Shown here: piece by piece, positions 19,465 through 28,337 of the stretch
Numbering within the stretch: position 1 is the stretch's first letter
Layout: every line of letters starts with the position of its first letter
Source: Candidatus Gastranaerophilales bacterium
GTDB taxonomy: Bacteria; Cyanobacteriota; Vampirovibrionia; Gastranaerophilales; Gastranaerophilaceae
Assembly: GCA_944326465.1 (NCBI GenBank)
Contig: CALVEB010000011.1
Location: 1-63,836, forward strand
Length of the DNA stretch: 63,836 nucleotides
Direction of reading: 5' to 3'
Notes under the pieces: generated by a model
Database searches by the model: none
Told to the model about the DNA's origin: nothing
What the model saw: only the letters and a program-made list of their open reading frames with translations
Translations under genes and position numbers: made by a program

Positions 19465-22400
19465 TACTCTCCTTTTTTATATAAAAATTCGGACAACACA
19501 ATCTCTCTTTTTTGAGAAGTTTTTTCGGACTTGTTTTTCTCATCTTGATATAAATAGATATCAGGAACAATTGATTTTATACCTGCTAGTAATTTAATAT
19601 CGTCAAATTCATTTTCAAAGAAATTATTTAACTTTTTAGCTATTGCATCTGCAATTTTTCTGTTTCCAAATGCATTGATTACAGTCTGCAAATAAACTTT
19701 TTCATCTTGTGTATATTTTGGACAATTTAAAAGTCCTTTCAAATCTTTAACTATTTTGTCCATTTTAGAGCGACCCTTTCTTACCATCATAGGTTCAGTA
19801 TCAATAGGCTGCCCAAATAATTCTTTGTTTTTAGCAAGAAAATCAAAATATCTGTTTGGAAGTTGTTTCATTTTTTCATTAGGTTCGCATTCAAAATATT
19901 TAACAGCCTCATCAAAAGGTATTTCAACAGACGCATCTCCCTTTGTAATACAGAATTTGCGTAATTTACCTTTTCTAAAGAAGGTAATTAAGGAATCAGA
20001 AGAAATATCATCATAATCTTTTGCAGTTCTTATTTTCTTGGGAAGTTCAGCTATTTTTGCATACAAGTCAGTTTTTTTATCTCTTATATTTCTTAATATA
20101 GAAATATATTTTAACTCTGGGCTTTCTTCATCATCTTCATTAAATGTTTCTTTGGATTTTAGAGTCCTGTATAACTGTTCCCCTCTTAAATTATATGATT
20201 CAACTTCTTCCTCTTCGCTTAAATATTTTGCATCTTCACCTAAAGCATTATGAAAGGCTTGAATTTTTGCGACAATACTATTTTCAAGTCCCAATTGTTT
20301 ATCTGTTTCTGATGTTGGGAAAAAGTTAAAAATATAGACCTTGTCGTGTTTTGTCCCAACACGGTTAACACGCCCTACTCTTTGCAGGACTCTGGTTGGA
20401 TTCCAAGGTAAGTCATAATTTACTATAATATTTGAACGATGCAGGTTTATACCTTCTGCCAATACATCGGTTGTTATTAATAATTTAATTTTATCTTCTT
20501 GTTCATATTCTTTTTGATTTGGGTCATAGTTATATTTTATAACATCTTTTAATTCATCTTTTTGCCCTGAAGAATAATATAATACAGAATCTCCATATTC
20601 ATCTTTTAGAATATTATATAAGCTTGCAGCAGTTTCTGCGGATTCTGTAAAAATTACTATTTTTTTATCTTTTAATAATTTATTCGAATGCAGCTGACTT
20701 ACAAATTCTTCTTGTTTATAATCGTGCTTTATTGCTTGCCATTCGGATGATAACTCTTTCAATAAAGATAAATCTTGTTTAATATTTTTTATAAAATCTT
20801 TGCTGAAATCAGCTGAAGAAAATATTTCAAGTTCTTTTTCCTTGCCTTTTTCCAATAAATCTTCTATTGTTTTTGTATCATCATCAATATAGTCCAAAAC
20901 GTTGATATCTTTGCTAATATAGACTGAGCCCGATTCATACATTTTAATCATTTTTTCATGAGACTTGATTGAACGTTTTAATGTCATTTCAAACGCATAT
21001 TTGGAACTTTCAAGTCTTTTTACCAAACGGCTTTTCATAAAGCCCACATTGTTTCTTTGTTGAGTTTCTTCAAAAGCCGTTAATTGTTTATTTGTTAAAT
21101 ATGTTTTTGGAGCATATCTTGCATATGTTAATTTTTTGTTTTTTGGTGTATCTTTAGTTCCAATTGTTTTTATAGTTTTTTCAAATACTTCATTTGTATG
21201 TGTATCAAATTCGTAAACAAGTCTTTCTGGGGTTTGAACTTCAGGGAAAAATAAACCTTGTTTCTTTATATCCTTTTGAAAATATTTCTTTATGTCCGTT
21301 CTGGTTCTTCTTATCATTAAATATTTAAGAATTTTATCTCTAACTTCTTGAGAAACTCTTTTTACGGTATTTATATATTCAGGAGAATCTTTACCTCCGC
21401 ATTGCTTTTCTATAGTTTTAATTTCATTTCGTCTATTCGCAAAAAATGCTTCTAAATTTGGTAAACCAGGGATATCACTATCAACAGGATTTTGGAATAG
21501 TGAAATCAAATGGTAAAAGTCAAAAAATGTATTATTTAAAGGAGTAGCACTAATTAAAATAACTTTTTTATTTAGGCAAATTCTTTTTATTAAATCATAT
21601 TGAGTATTATTTCCATTTCTAAATCGGTGAGCTTCATCTATGAAGATATAATCATATAACTTTTCACCACAAGCATCTGCTTTCTCAATTCTATTTGCAA
21701 TTTTGTGCAACATTCCGCTTGATTCAATATCGTAATTCTTAGATTTTATGTCAAAATCTTTAAATGCACCTATCCAGTTTGGAATAATTGGAGGAGGTGC
21801 TATAACTAAAATTTTTCCTGTTAAAATTTTAGCATACATAGCTGCAATATAAGTTTTACCTAAACCAACAACATCTGAAATAAATATGCCATTATATTCT
21901 TTCACAATTTTGTCAATCTTTGCGATTGCATTTACTTGATAATCAAGTTTCAAGTAGTTATCCGGCAAATCATCCTTTGTAAAAATGTTCTCTATATTAA
22001 TTTCGTCATAAAAATATTCATATAAAAATTTTAAATAAATTTCATACGGTGTTATTTTTTCATTTAGCCAAGTCTTTGTTTCAATAGTATCGATATAATC
22101 ATCTGATATCGGGATGGCTTTTTCCCATAATTCTTCAAATCTTTCTAAGGCATATTTTACATCAGGGGTATCTTTTAACTCTACATTAAATTCATACTGG
22201 GCATTTAATCCATTTTCAGTAAAATTGCTTGAACCTGTTATTACAGAACCATATATTGGCATATCCTCATTATATCTTGTAATATACACTTTTGCATGGA
22301 TATTTTTTTCACGACAAGCCCTAAGTTCTAACTTTCCAGCTTGCAAAAGCTCTTTAAATTTTTTTACACCAAAATCAACGTTTTCTGTATCTTCAGAATT

Positions 22401-22709
22401 TTCAAATTCTCTTTTTATTTCTTCCTTAAATTGTTCTTTTATTTTAATTTGAGAATTAAAATCCAGTTTTTGCTGTCTAATAGTTTCAATGGCATCAAAA
22501 ACTTGCCTGTCAACATTGATTCCAACTAATATTCTTATTTTTTCGACTTTATCAAAAGATTTATATAATCTATGAAAACCGCTTGTACGAAAATAACCCA
22601 CCAGAGCATCAAAATACTGAGCATTTTTCAACGTATGATTAAAACGTTCATACAAATTAGAACCATCAGAATTTGTAAAAAACCTAGTATCTGTACTGTT
22701 ACAAGCCAT
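19464..22709 (-). CDS. PLD-nuclease/SNF2-type helicase fusion
   Basis: This 1081-residue protein has an N-terminal phospholipase D-like domain with the HxK motif in NIHAKVYI (about 135) and GSSNFTENG (about 156). Next comes a superfamily 2 helicase: Walker A region DVVGLGKTYIAAMY (about 276), DEAH in IFIDEAHRF (about 356), ISATPLNN, LITTDVLAEGINLHRS, and VLQRVGRVNRVG (about 777). A C-terminal helical region follows. PLD plus SNF2 plus adenine methyltransferase is the toolkit of DISARM-like and PLD-type restriction systems. GGAGG precedes the start. It is the first gene of a four-gene minus-strand operon. Confidence 0.9.
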   Translation of the reverse strand: MACNSTDTRFFTNSDGSNLYERFNHTLKNAQYFDALVGYFRTSGFHRLYKSFDKVEKIRILVGINVDRQVFDAIETIRQQKLDFNSQIKIKEQFKEEIKREFENSEDTENVDFGVKKFKELLQAGKLELRACREKNIHAKVYITRYNEDMPIYGSVITGSSNFTENGLNAQYEFNVELKDTPDVKYALERFEELWEKAIPISDDYIDTIETKTWLNEKITPYEIYLKFLYEYFYDEINIENIFTKDDLPDNYLKLDYQVNAIAKIDKIVKEYNGIFISDVVGLGKTYIAAMYAKILTGKILVIAPPPIIPNWIGAFKDFDIKSKNYDIESSGMLHKIANRIEKADACGEKLYDYIFIDEAHRFRNGNNTQYDLIKRICLNKKVILISATPLNNTFFDFYHLISLFQNPVDSDIPGLPNLEAFFANRRNEIKTIEKQCGGKDSPEYINTVKRVSQEVRDKILKYLMIRRTRTDIKKYFQKDIKKQGLFFPEVQTPERLVYEFDTHTNEVFEKTIKTIGTKDTPKNKKLTYARYAPKTYLTNKQLTAFEETQQRNNVGFMKSRLVKRLESSKYAFEMTLKRSIKSHEKMIKMYESGSVYISKDINVLDYIDDDTKTIEDLLEKGKEKELEIFSSADFSKDFIKNIKQDLSLLKELSSEWQAIKHDYKQEEFVSQLHSNKLLKDKKIVIFTESAETAASLYNILKDEYGDSVLYYSSGQKDELKDVIKYNYDPNQKEYEQEDKIKLLITTDVLAEGINLHRSNIIVNYDLPWNPTRVLQRVGRVNRVGTKHDKVYIFNFFPTSETDKQLGLENSIVAKIQAFHNALGEDAKYLSEEEEVESYNLRGEQLYRTLKSKETFNEDDEESPELKYISILRNIRDKKTDLYAKIAELPKKIRTAKDYDDISSDSLITFFRKGKLRKFCITKGDASVEIPFDEAVKYFECEPNEKMKQLPNRYFDFLAKNKELFGQPIDTEPMMVRKGRSKMDKIVKDLKGLLNCPKYTQDEKVYLQTVINAFGNRKIADAIAKKLNNFFENEFDDIKLLAGIKSIVPDIYLYQDEKNKSEKTSQKREIVLSEFLYKKGE

Positions 22710-22824
22710 TAAGAACCTCCAGAGCTATTTTTATGATAGCATAAAAATAGAAAATTCTATTTTTGCAACAATAGTTTTTAAATAAAATAAATAGTAGTGC
22801 TAAAATAGTTGAAGAGATATAAAT

Positions 22825-23235
22825 GTGAAAAAATTCTTAGTTTTATTATTAATGTTGTTCTCTGCAAATATAGCTTTTGCAGTTAGTTCTTATGATTGTT
22901 ATGGTCAAAAGACAGGTTTTTACAAGCAAACATCATCGGGATATAATTTTTATGACAGATACGGTTCTAAAACTGGCTCGTATAAAGAAACTTACTCTGG
23001 ATATAATAAATATGACAAATATGGACAAAAGACAGGAAGTTTCAAAAAGACTTCATCCGGGTATAATTCCTACGACAAATACGGTCAGAAAACTGGGAGT
23101 TACAAAACAAACTCTAACGGTGTAACAACAAAATACAATAAATACGGTCAAAAAGTAGGTTCATTCAAAAAAGACTCATCAGGTAGAATTACAGAATACG
23201 ACAAATACGGCAGAAAAGTCGGAAGCTACAAGTAA
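22825..23235 (+). CDS. Exported tandem-repeat protein (YDKYGQKTGSYK repeats)
   Basis: This 136-residue protein has a GTG start, a signal peptide (MKKFLVLLLMLFSANIAFA), then about six repeats of roughly 18-20 residues built on YDKYGQKTGSYK followed by a TSSGYN-like spacer. The regular Tyr/Gly pattern predicts a beta-rich repeat fold in the periplasm or at the surface. It sits divergently from the helicase operon inside the defence island, which is unusual for an exported protein. I recognise no named family. A second small gene follows 8 bases later. Confidence 0.75.
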   Translation: MKKFLVLLLMLFSANIAFAVSSYDCYGQKTGFYKQTSSGYNFYDRYGSKTGSYKETYSGYNKYDKYGQKTGSFKKTSSGYNSYDKYGQKTGSYKTNSNGVTTKYNKYGQKVGSFKKDSSGRITEYDKYGRKVGSYK

Positions 23236-23249
23236 AAAAAGGAGTGTAT

Positions 23250-23516
23250 ATGCAAGATAAAGATATTTTTAATTTTTTTAAAGCTTTATTTAGCGGTTTA
23301 GATTATTCAACTGATTTTCAATATAATCAAGCAATACAACAAGTTATGCAAAATCCTTGGATAAGTCCTGATTATAAAAATTATATTATACAAAGAATAA
23401 ATAATGAGTATAATTTGAAAAAAGAACAACTAAAAAATGGTAAGGATGCTACTGATTTTTTAGAAAATATATACAAAATAGTTGAATCTTATAATAGTGA
23501 AAATAACAAGAAATAA
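23250..23516 (+). CDS. Small unknown protein after the repeat protein
   Basis: The product is 88 residues from the ATG at 23250, chosen because AAAGGAG lies 6 bases upstream. It is helical and rich in N, Y and Q, with no signal peptide and no recognised motif. It is probably co-transcribed with the repeat protein. Confidence 0.65.
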   Translation: MQDKDIFNFFKALFSGLDYSTDFQYNQAIQQVMQNPWISPDYKNYIIQRINNEYNLKKEQLKNGKDATDFLENIYKIVESYNSENNKK

Positions 23517-23551
23517 ATTTTATTAAATTACGCAACCTATTAAATTATTAT

Positions 23552-23818
23552 TTATATAAAACAATAATTTATTTCAAGATGTTTAGTAATAAAAATTTCA
23601 AACTCTTGGCTGTATCTTTCTCCTGTGATTAATTTTGAAAGATAGCTTTCAGTTATTTTCAAATGTTTTGCCAGTTGCTTTTGAGGTAAGTTCCTTATTA
23701 AAAGTTGAAATCTTATCATTTTCTCTCGCTTATACAAAAATCTACTACCTCCATTGTTTGGAGATTTGGACATTTTTTGTTCAAGCAGTTCAATCTGCTT
23801 TCTTAATTCTTTGCGCAT
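23552..23818 (-). CDS. Small HTH protein
   Basis: This 88-residue protein has a charged helix at the N-terminus, then a Cro/C1-like HTH in RFQLLIRNLPQKQLAKHLKITESYLSKLITGER (about 36-68), where QKQLAKHLKI-TESYLSKLITG is the helix-turn-helix core. GGAG lies 5 bases before the start. It is convergent with the small gene to its left and lies downstream of the DUF1643 gene on the same strand. It may regulate the surrounding cargo; the target is unknown. Confidence 0.7.
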   Translation of the reverse strand: MRKELRKQIELLEQKMSKSPNNGGSRFLYKREKMIRFQLLIRNLPQKQLAKHLKITESYLSKLITGERYSQEFEIFITKHLEINYCFI

Positions 23819-23891
23819 AAAAACTCCTTAAAATTAGTTTGAGTAAGCATTGGGGTACACACATTTTAACTCGTTTTGCGGAAACATCAAG

Positions 23892-24644
23892 TTATAAATA
23901 TTTACCTGTAAATTCCAATTCAAAATTATTGTTAACTTTTAAGAGTTTAAAGTTTTTATTCTTTTCCAAAAAAGAAGATAACACTCTTCCATCACCATCT
24001 ATATCAATATTCTTTTTGCTATTATCAACTTGTTGACTTGGATGATATGGACAATTTGCTTTTTTATTCCACGCATATGCAATAAGATTAATATTTTTAT
24101 TTTCGTTTTGTTGTATGTTTTTAATTTGTTCAAGATAATATTTTTTATCTGATGTTTGAATTTGCGTACCCCAAGCAATCATTAAGTCAGTAGAATAATT
24201 TCTCAAATAAAAATTTATAATTTTCCTATTTAAGTCATTATTATTTTTTGCTTGCTTTTTATAATTTTTAATTGCATCTTGTCCCTTACCATTAATTAGC
24301 GAAAAAGTATTTAATATAACAACTTTTGAATAGTTCTTTACATATGCAATTCTGATAACATTTCTTACGGTTTGATCAAATCCCTCATTAGGTAATGAGT
24401 TTGATGGATTTAACATAAATGCTGTTAATGTTTTATTGCTAATGTTGTTTATTTGGATCTCCAAAAAATATCTGTGGCTACCACGTTTTGCAATATTATC
24501 TTTAAAAATTCCATATCCACAAACAGTAATTTTCTTTTTCTTTTCTCCTGGGTATTTAGAGAAACTGTCAGAAATTATCTGTTCATTTTCTTCCAAGTTA
24601 ATATTGAAATATTCTTTAATAGTATTTAAAATTAACTTTTCCAT
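23892..24644 (-). CDS. DUF1643 family protein
   Basis: This 250-residue protein has the DUF1643 pattern: RYFLEIQI near residue 60, MLNPSNSLPNEGFDQTVRNVIRIA, then VVILNTFSLINGKGQDA, and later LMIAWGTQI. Proteins of this family are common on phages and mobile islands; their biochemistry is not known to me. It is a single gene next to the transposon end motif at 24675. The length is longer than the usual 150-170 residues because of extra segments at both ends. Confidence 0.72.
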   Translation of the reverse strand: MEKLILNTIKEYFNINLEENEQIISDSFSKYPGEKKKKITVCGYGIFKDNIAKRGSHRYFLEIQINNISNKTLTAFMLNPSNSLPNEGFDQTVRNVIRIAYVKNYSKVVILNTFSLINGKGQDAIKNYKKQAKNNNDLNRKIINFYLRNYSTDLMIAWGTQIQTSDKKYYLEQIKNIQQNENKNINLIAYAWNKKANCPYHPSQQVDNSKKNIDIDGDGRVLSSFLEKNKNFKLLKVNNNFELEFTGKYL

Positions 24645-24674
24645 AAAATAATTTTATCATGGATTTTAATCATA

Positions 24675-24691
24675 TGTGTCTGAATGATGCA
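24675..24691 (+). repeat. End-like inverted repeat, right copy (probable left end of Mu-like element)
   Basis: TGTGTCTGAATGATGCA matches the minus strand of 12939-12955 at 16 of 17 positions. It starts with TGT, as Mu- and Tn7-type elements do, and lies 57 bases before the transposase gene, where an element left end is expected. No matching target-site duplication was found by eye. Confidence 0.65.
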
Positions 24692-24747
24692 ATTTTAATT
24701 GAAAACACTTCCATTCTTCCGAGTTTAGAGTGATAGATGTTTGTACA

Positions 24748-26790
24748 ATGAATGAAGAAAAATATATTACAATTCAAGAATTAGCAGAACTCAAAAGTGT
24801 AAGCACCAGAGCGATTAGACTTTCAAAGGGAAAATATCAAACTCGCGAAATAAAAGTTAAAGGCGGAAAAAGTTTTGAAATTCTTTTATCGAGTATAGAA
24901 GAGGATTTACAGGAAAAATATTATTCTAAACTTGTTTCAATCCCGCCAATAAAACAATTGCCGATTATAGCCGATTTTCATAAACCGGATAAAGCAAAAA
25001 TAATTGCCCTTGCAAGGTTTGATTTGGTTAATTTATGGAGAGATCAAAGAAAACATCAGGCAGGCAAAAAACAATTTGATTCAGATTTTTTAAGTGCTTA
25101 CAATTCTAATACTCTTTATCCCGAAATTTACGCAAAAATTGGAAAAGTCTCAATAGGCACCCTTCAAAGATGGAAAAGAGTTTTAGGCAACAGTAAAAAT
25201 TATGAGCTTTTAATTCCAGGGTATCATTATGAGGATTATTCAAGAACTAAACTTGATGAATATGAAAAACAAATTTTTCTAAAATTTTTACTTAATCCTA
25301 ATAAATTCAGTATAGGAAAAGCAATATCACTTACCCAATATGTCCTAAAAACGCACAATAGAGAATATATCCCTGCTCCTGCGACATTTAGAAGATTTGC
25401 TAATTGGTATAAGTCAAATTATTTTGACAGATGGACTCTTTTACGTGATGGTGAAAAAGCTTTAAAAGAACAGGTTATTCCTCATATTAAAAGAGATATT
25501 TCAAAAATAGAAGTCGGTGAAATTTTAGTAGCTGATGGCAAACGATTGAATTTTCAAGTAATTAATCCTTTTACCGGCAAGCCTTGTCGAGCGACTTTAA
25601 TCGGTTTTCTGGATTGGAAATCAACTGCATTGGTAGGCTATGAAATTATGCTTGAAGAAAATACTCAAAATATTGCTTCAGCACTTCGCAACGCAATTTT
25701 AAATTTAGGTAAAATACCAAAATTTGTTTATTTAGACAATGGCAGAGCCTTCAGGGGTAAATATTTTATGGGTAGTCCTGCATTCTGTGAAATAGGGTTA
25801 AAAGGAATTTATGAAAAACTTGGAATAACAACAATTTTTGCAAACCCATATAATGCAAGGACTAAAGTTATTGAAAGATTCTTTCTTGAAATGCAGGAAA
25901 GTTTTGAAAAGCTCTTACCAAGCTACATTGGAACAAGTATAGAAAATAAGCCTGCAAGGCTAAAAAGGAATGAGAAATTTCATTGTGCAATTCATAAAGA
26001 ATTTATCCCTACAATTCAACAAACAATTCAAATGATTAATAGTTGGCTTTTGTATAAAAATTCTTTGCCTTGCCCAAATGATAAATCAAAAACTATTCAA
26101 GAAATGTTTAACGGTGTTAATAAAGATAAAATAAATGACAACGAATTAGATGATTTGATGTTAGCTCAAGAAATAAAAACAATTTCAAGTCAAGGAATAC
26201 GATTTTTAAACAGTTGGTATTTTAATGATGCTTTGTACGGAATAAGACAAAAAGTAATCATAAAATACAGTCTTTTTGATTTAAGCTATATCAGTGTTTA
26301 TACGATATCAGGTAAATTTTTGTGCCGAGCGGATAGAATTACTTTGACACACCCATTAGCCCATTATACAGGTGAAATAGAAGACATAGAAGATTACAAA
26401 CAAAAAATACAAAAGCAAAAACAACTTAAAAACAAGACAATAAAAGCCTGTAAGGAATTTTTAAAAATTGAAGATTTAGAAATTTTAAAGTGTGATATTG
26501 AGGATTATGACCAGAGTAGTAAAAATGCTACGCGCAACCTTATTGAGAGTAAACATGCAGAAGGAAAAGAAGAAGTACATACCGCAGTAGTATCTTCAAA
26601 AATTAAGAAAACAAAAGAAAAACCTCAAAAGTATAATCCAAAAGTTAAACCATTATTTAGAACTAGCAGAGAAAAATATGAATATCTAGTGAAATATGGG
26701 TGCAATTGTAATGATGATAGAGCTTGGCTTGCAAGCTATAAGAAATCTAAGGAGTATTTGGAATATGAAACCAAAATTTGTACAGACTAA
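24748..26790 (+). CDS. Mu-type DDE transposase (MuA/TnsB-like)
   Basis: The product is 680 residues from the ATG at 24748 (a GTG at 24730 would add six). It begins with a Mu-type winged HTH (YITIQELAELKSVSTRAIRLSK). The middle is the DDE integrase core: D263 in VADGKRLNF, D330 in YLDNGRAF, E376 in KVIERFF, spacing 67 and 46, close to MuA. A beta-barrel-like region and a basic C-terminal tail follow, the latter probably contacting the ATPase partner. It would cut and join the element ends. The gene overlaps the next one by 26 bases and is the first of three coupled genes. Confidence 0.93.
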   Translation: MNEEKYITIQELAELKSVSTRAIRLSKGKYQTREIKVKGGKSFEILLSSIEEDLQEKYYSKLVSIPPIKQLPIIADFHKPDKAKIIALARFDLVNLWRDQRKHQAGKKQFDSDFLSAYNSNTLYPEIYAKIGKVSIGTLQRWKRVLGNSKNYELLIPGYHYEDYSRTKLDEYEKQIFLKFLLNPNKFSIGKAISLTQYVLKTHNREYIPAPATFRRFANWYKSNYFDRWTLLRDGEKALKEQVIPHIKRDISKIEVGEILVADGKRLNFQVINPFTGKPCRATLIGFLDWKSTALVGYEIMLEENTQNIASALRNAILNLGKIPKFVYLDNGRAFRGKYFMGSPAFCEIGLKGIYEKLGITTIFANPYNARTKVIERFFLEMQESFEKLLPSYIGTSIENKPARLKRNEKFHCAIHKEFIPTIQQTIQMINSWLLYKNSLPCPNDKSKTIQEMFNGVNKDKINDNELDDLMLAQEIKTISSQGIRFLNSWYFNDALYGIRQKVIIKYSLFDLSYISVYTISGKFLCRADRITLTHPLAHYTGEIEDIEDYKQKIQKQKQLKNKTIKACKEFLKIEDLEILKCDIEDYDQSSKNATRNLIESKHAEGKEEVHTAVVSSKIKKTKEKPQKYNPKVKPLFRTSREKYEYLVKYGCNCNDDRAWLASYKKSKEYLEYETKICTD

Positions 26791-27448
26791 GAATGTTAAA
26801 GGATTTATAAACCTGATTCAAGATTTAAAAAATAAACCGGAAAATATTACAAAAATTGGTTTGGTATATGGTAATGCTGGATTAGGCAAAACAAAAACAG
26901 CTTTGTATTTATCTTTTCAATTTGATTCAATTTATATCAGAGCAACTAATAAAATGACCACAAAATGGTTTTTAGAAGAACTTGCAAAAGAACTTGACGA
27001 AATTCCAAGATTTTTTACTGCTGATATTTTTAGACAATGTGTAAATGTGCTAAAAAATAAGCCTCAAATGATTATAGTAGATGAAATTGATTACCTTTTA
27101 AATGACTTTAAGACAATAGAAACATTAAGAGATTTGCACGATGAGACTGGAATTCCAATTGTTCTGGTTGGAATGAGTTTAGCTAAACACAAGTTAAAAA
27201 AGCATACGCATTTATTTGATAGAATTTCAGAGATTTATCAATATACAGAATTTGAATATTCAGATATAAAGCAAATTGTAGACGAAATTTCAGAAGTTGA
27301 TATGACAAAAGAAGTAATAAGCGTTATTCATCAAAAAGCAAAAAGTTTTAGAAAGATTGTTGAAATGATTAACACATTAGAAAATATCGCTCTAGTAAAT
27401 GGAGTAAAATTGATTGATAAAAATATAATTCAGGAGGTTTTTAGATGA
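26765..27448 (+). CDS. MuB/TnsC-like AAA ATPase, transposition regulator
   Basis: The product is 227 residues from the ATG at 26765, which has AAGGAG about 10 bases upstream; an in-frame ATG at 26696 lies inside the transposase gene and is less likely. Walker A is GNAGLGKTKTA (about 34-44), Walker B is QMIIVDEIDYL (about 99-109), followed by a sensor-like GIPIVLVGMS. MuB and TnsC proteins form filaments on DNA, choose targets and activate the transposase. It overlaps both neighbours, the downstream one by ATGA. Confidence 0.9.
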   Translation: MKPKFVQTKNVKGFINLIQDLKNKPENITKIGLVYGNAGLGKTKTALYLSFQFDSIYIRATNKMTTKWFLEELAKELDEIPRFFTADIFRQCVNVLKNKPQMIIVDEIDYLLNDFKTIETLRDLHDETGIPIVLVGMSLAKHKLKKHTHLFDRISEIYQYTEFEYSDIKQIVDEISEVDMTKEVISVIHQKAKSFRKIVEMINTLENIALVNGVKLIDKNIIQEVFR

Positions 27449-28242
27449 CTGATAAAATTTTAAAAATAGCCAAAAGACTCAAAATATTTACTCTTGAAGA
27501 TATTGTTATGTTTACAGGACTTGAGATTGATACAGTTAGAAATTTTTTAGATCAGTCTGATAATATTCAAAAATTCAAAAACGAATTTAAATATGTTGGA
27601 ATAATACAAAAGGAAGAAACATTTAAAATAATTGATAAAAATATTTTATCCCAAAATTCTGATATAACTTTAATTGATGCCATAAATTTATTTATGGAAA
27701 TAAAAAATTGTAAACTATCGTCTTGGTCTAAAAAAACTTATAAATCATTTATTAATTCTCAAATACTTCCATATTTTAAGAAATACAAATTAAAATATAT
27801 AACAATACAAGATATTGAACAGTTTCAATTGAGCATGAAAGAAAATGGGATAACAGAAAGAAGAATAAAAAATGTTTTGACATTACTTAATCAAATAATT
27901 AAACACTTTCAAAAAGAAGGTTTTATTGATAAAACTTGTTGTTTTGAAGTCAAAAGAGTGAAAAATATATCAAAAAGAGATGTCCAAATACTATCCAATA
28001 AACAACTGAAGCAATTATTTCGGGTTTTAAAGAATCGCTATCCTTATCTTTTACCATTGGTTGAGAAAATGATTATAACAAAACAGCCCTTAAACAGTCT
28101 TTTAACAGGTGATGAAAATAAAAAAGAAATCCTAAAACGAAGAATTAGAAAAGATTTTTATAAGGTAAAACAGCAACTAGGACTAGAAAATTACATTATT
28201 AATGATTTAAGGTTCTGTCAAAAATGTGTAAATAAACTTTAA
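27445..28242 (+). CDS. Tyrosine-recombinase-like protein without catalytic residues
   Basis: The N-terminus of this 265-residue protein has a possible HTH (FTLEDIVMFTGLEIDTVRNFL). Residues about 75-160 look like the SAM-like core-binding domain of phage integrases (SSWSKKTYKSFINSQILPYF ... ITERRIKNVLTLLNQIIKHF). The C-terminal part starts like a catalytic domain (LSNKQLKQLFRVL) but lacks the GLR box, the HxxR pair and the terminal Tyr; only a DLRF remnant is left. The last codons run into the first tandem end repeat. It is coupled to the ATPase gene by ATGA. It is probably a DNA-binding adaptor, which is inference; a decayed integrase is the alternative. Confidence 0.75.
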   Translation: MTDKILKIAKRLKIFTLEDIVMFTGLEIDTVRNFLDQSDNIQKFKNEFKYVGIIQKEETFKIIDKNILSQNSDITLIDAINLFMEIKNCKLSSWSKKTYKSFINSQILPYFKKYKLKYITIQDIEQFQLSMKENGITERRIKNVLTLLNQIIKHFQKEGFIDKTCCFEVKRVKNISKRDVQILSNKQLKQLFRVLKNRYPYLLPLVEKMIITKQPLNSLLTGDENKKEILKRRIRKDFYKVKQQLGLENYIINDLRFCQKCVNKL

Positions 28243-28299
28243 AAGTCGTGTAAAAAATGTGTAATTATATATCAAAAGTGCTGTAAAAAATGTACAGTT
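28215..28299 (+). repeat. Three tandem end repeats (probable transposase-binding sites, right end)
   Basis: CTGTCAAAAATGTGTAAA (28215), GTGTAAAAAATGTGTAAT (28248) and CTGTAAAAAATGTACAGT (28281) are direct repeats 33 bases apart. The last contains TGTACA, a hexamer found at the tips of some Tn7-like elements. A related site (GTGTTTAAAAATGTATCA) is next to the end motif at 12939. Regular spacing at the end of a transposase operon is typical of a Tn7/Mu right end, so I put the element end near 28296. Confidence 0.65.
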
Positions 28300-28337
28300 T
28301 GTGTTAGAATATTTATGTTATAATGAGGGATTTAAGC

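Noticed and set aside
24748-28242. CRISPR-associated (Tn7-like) transposon
   Set aside because: There is no Cas12k, Cascade gene, TniQ or CRISPR array. The transposase is closer to MuA in DDE spacing and N-terminal HTH.
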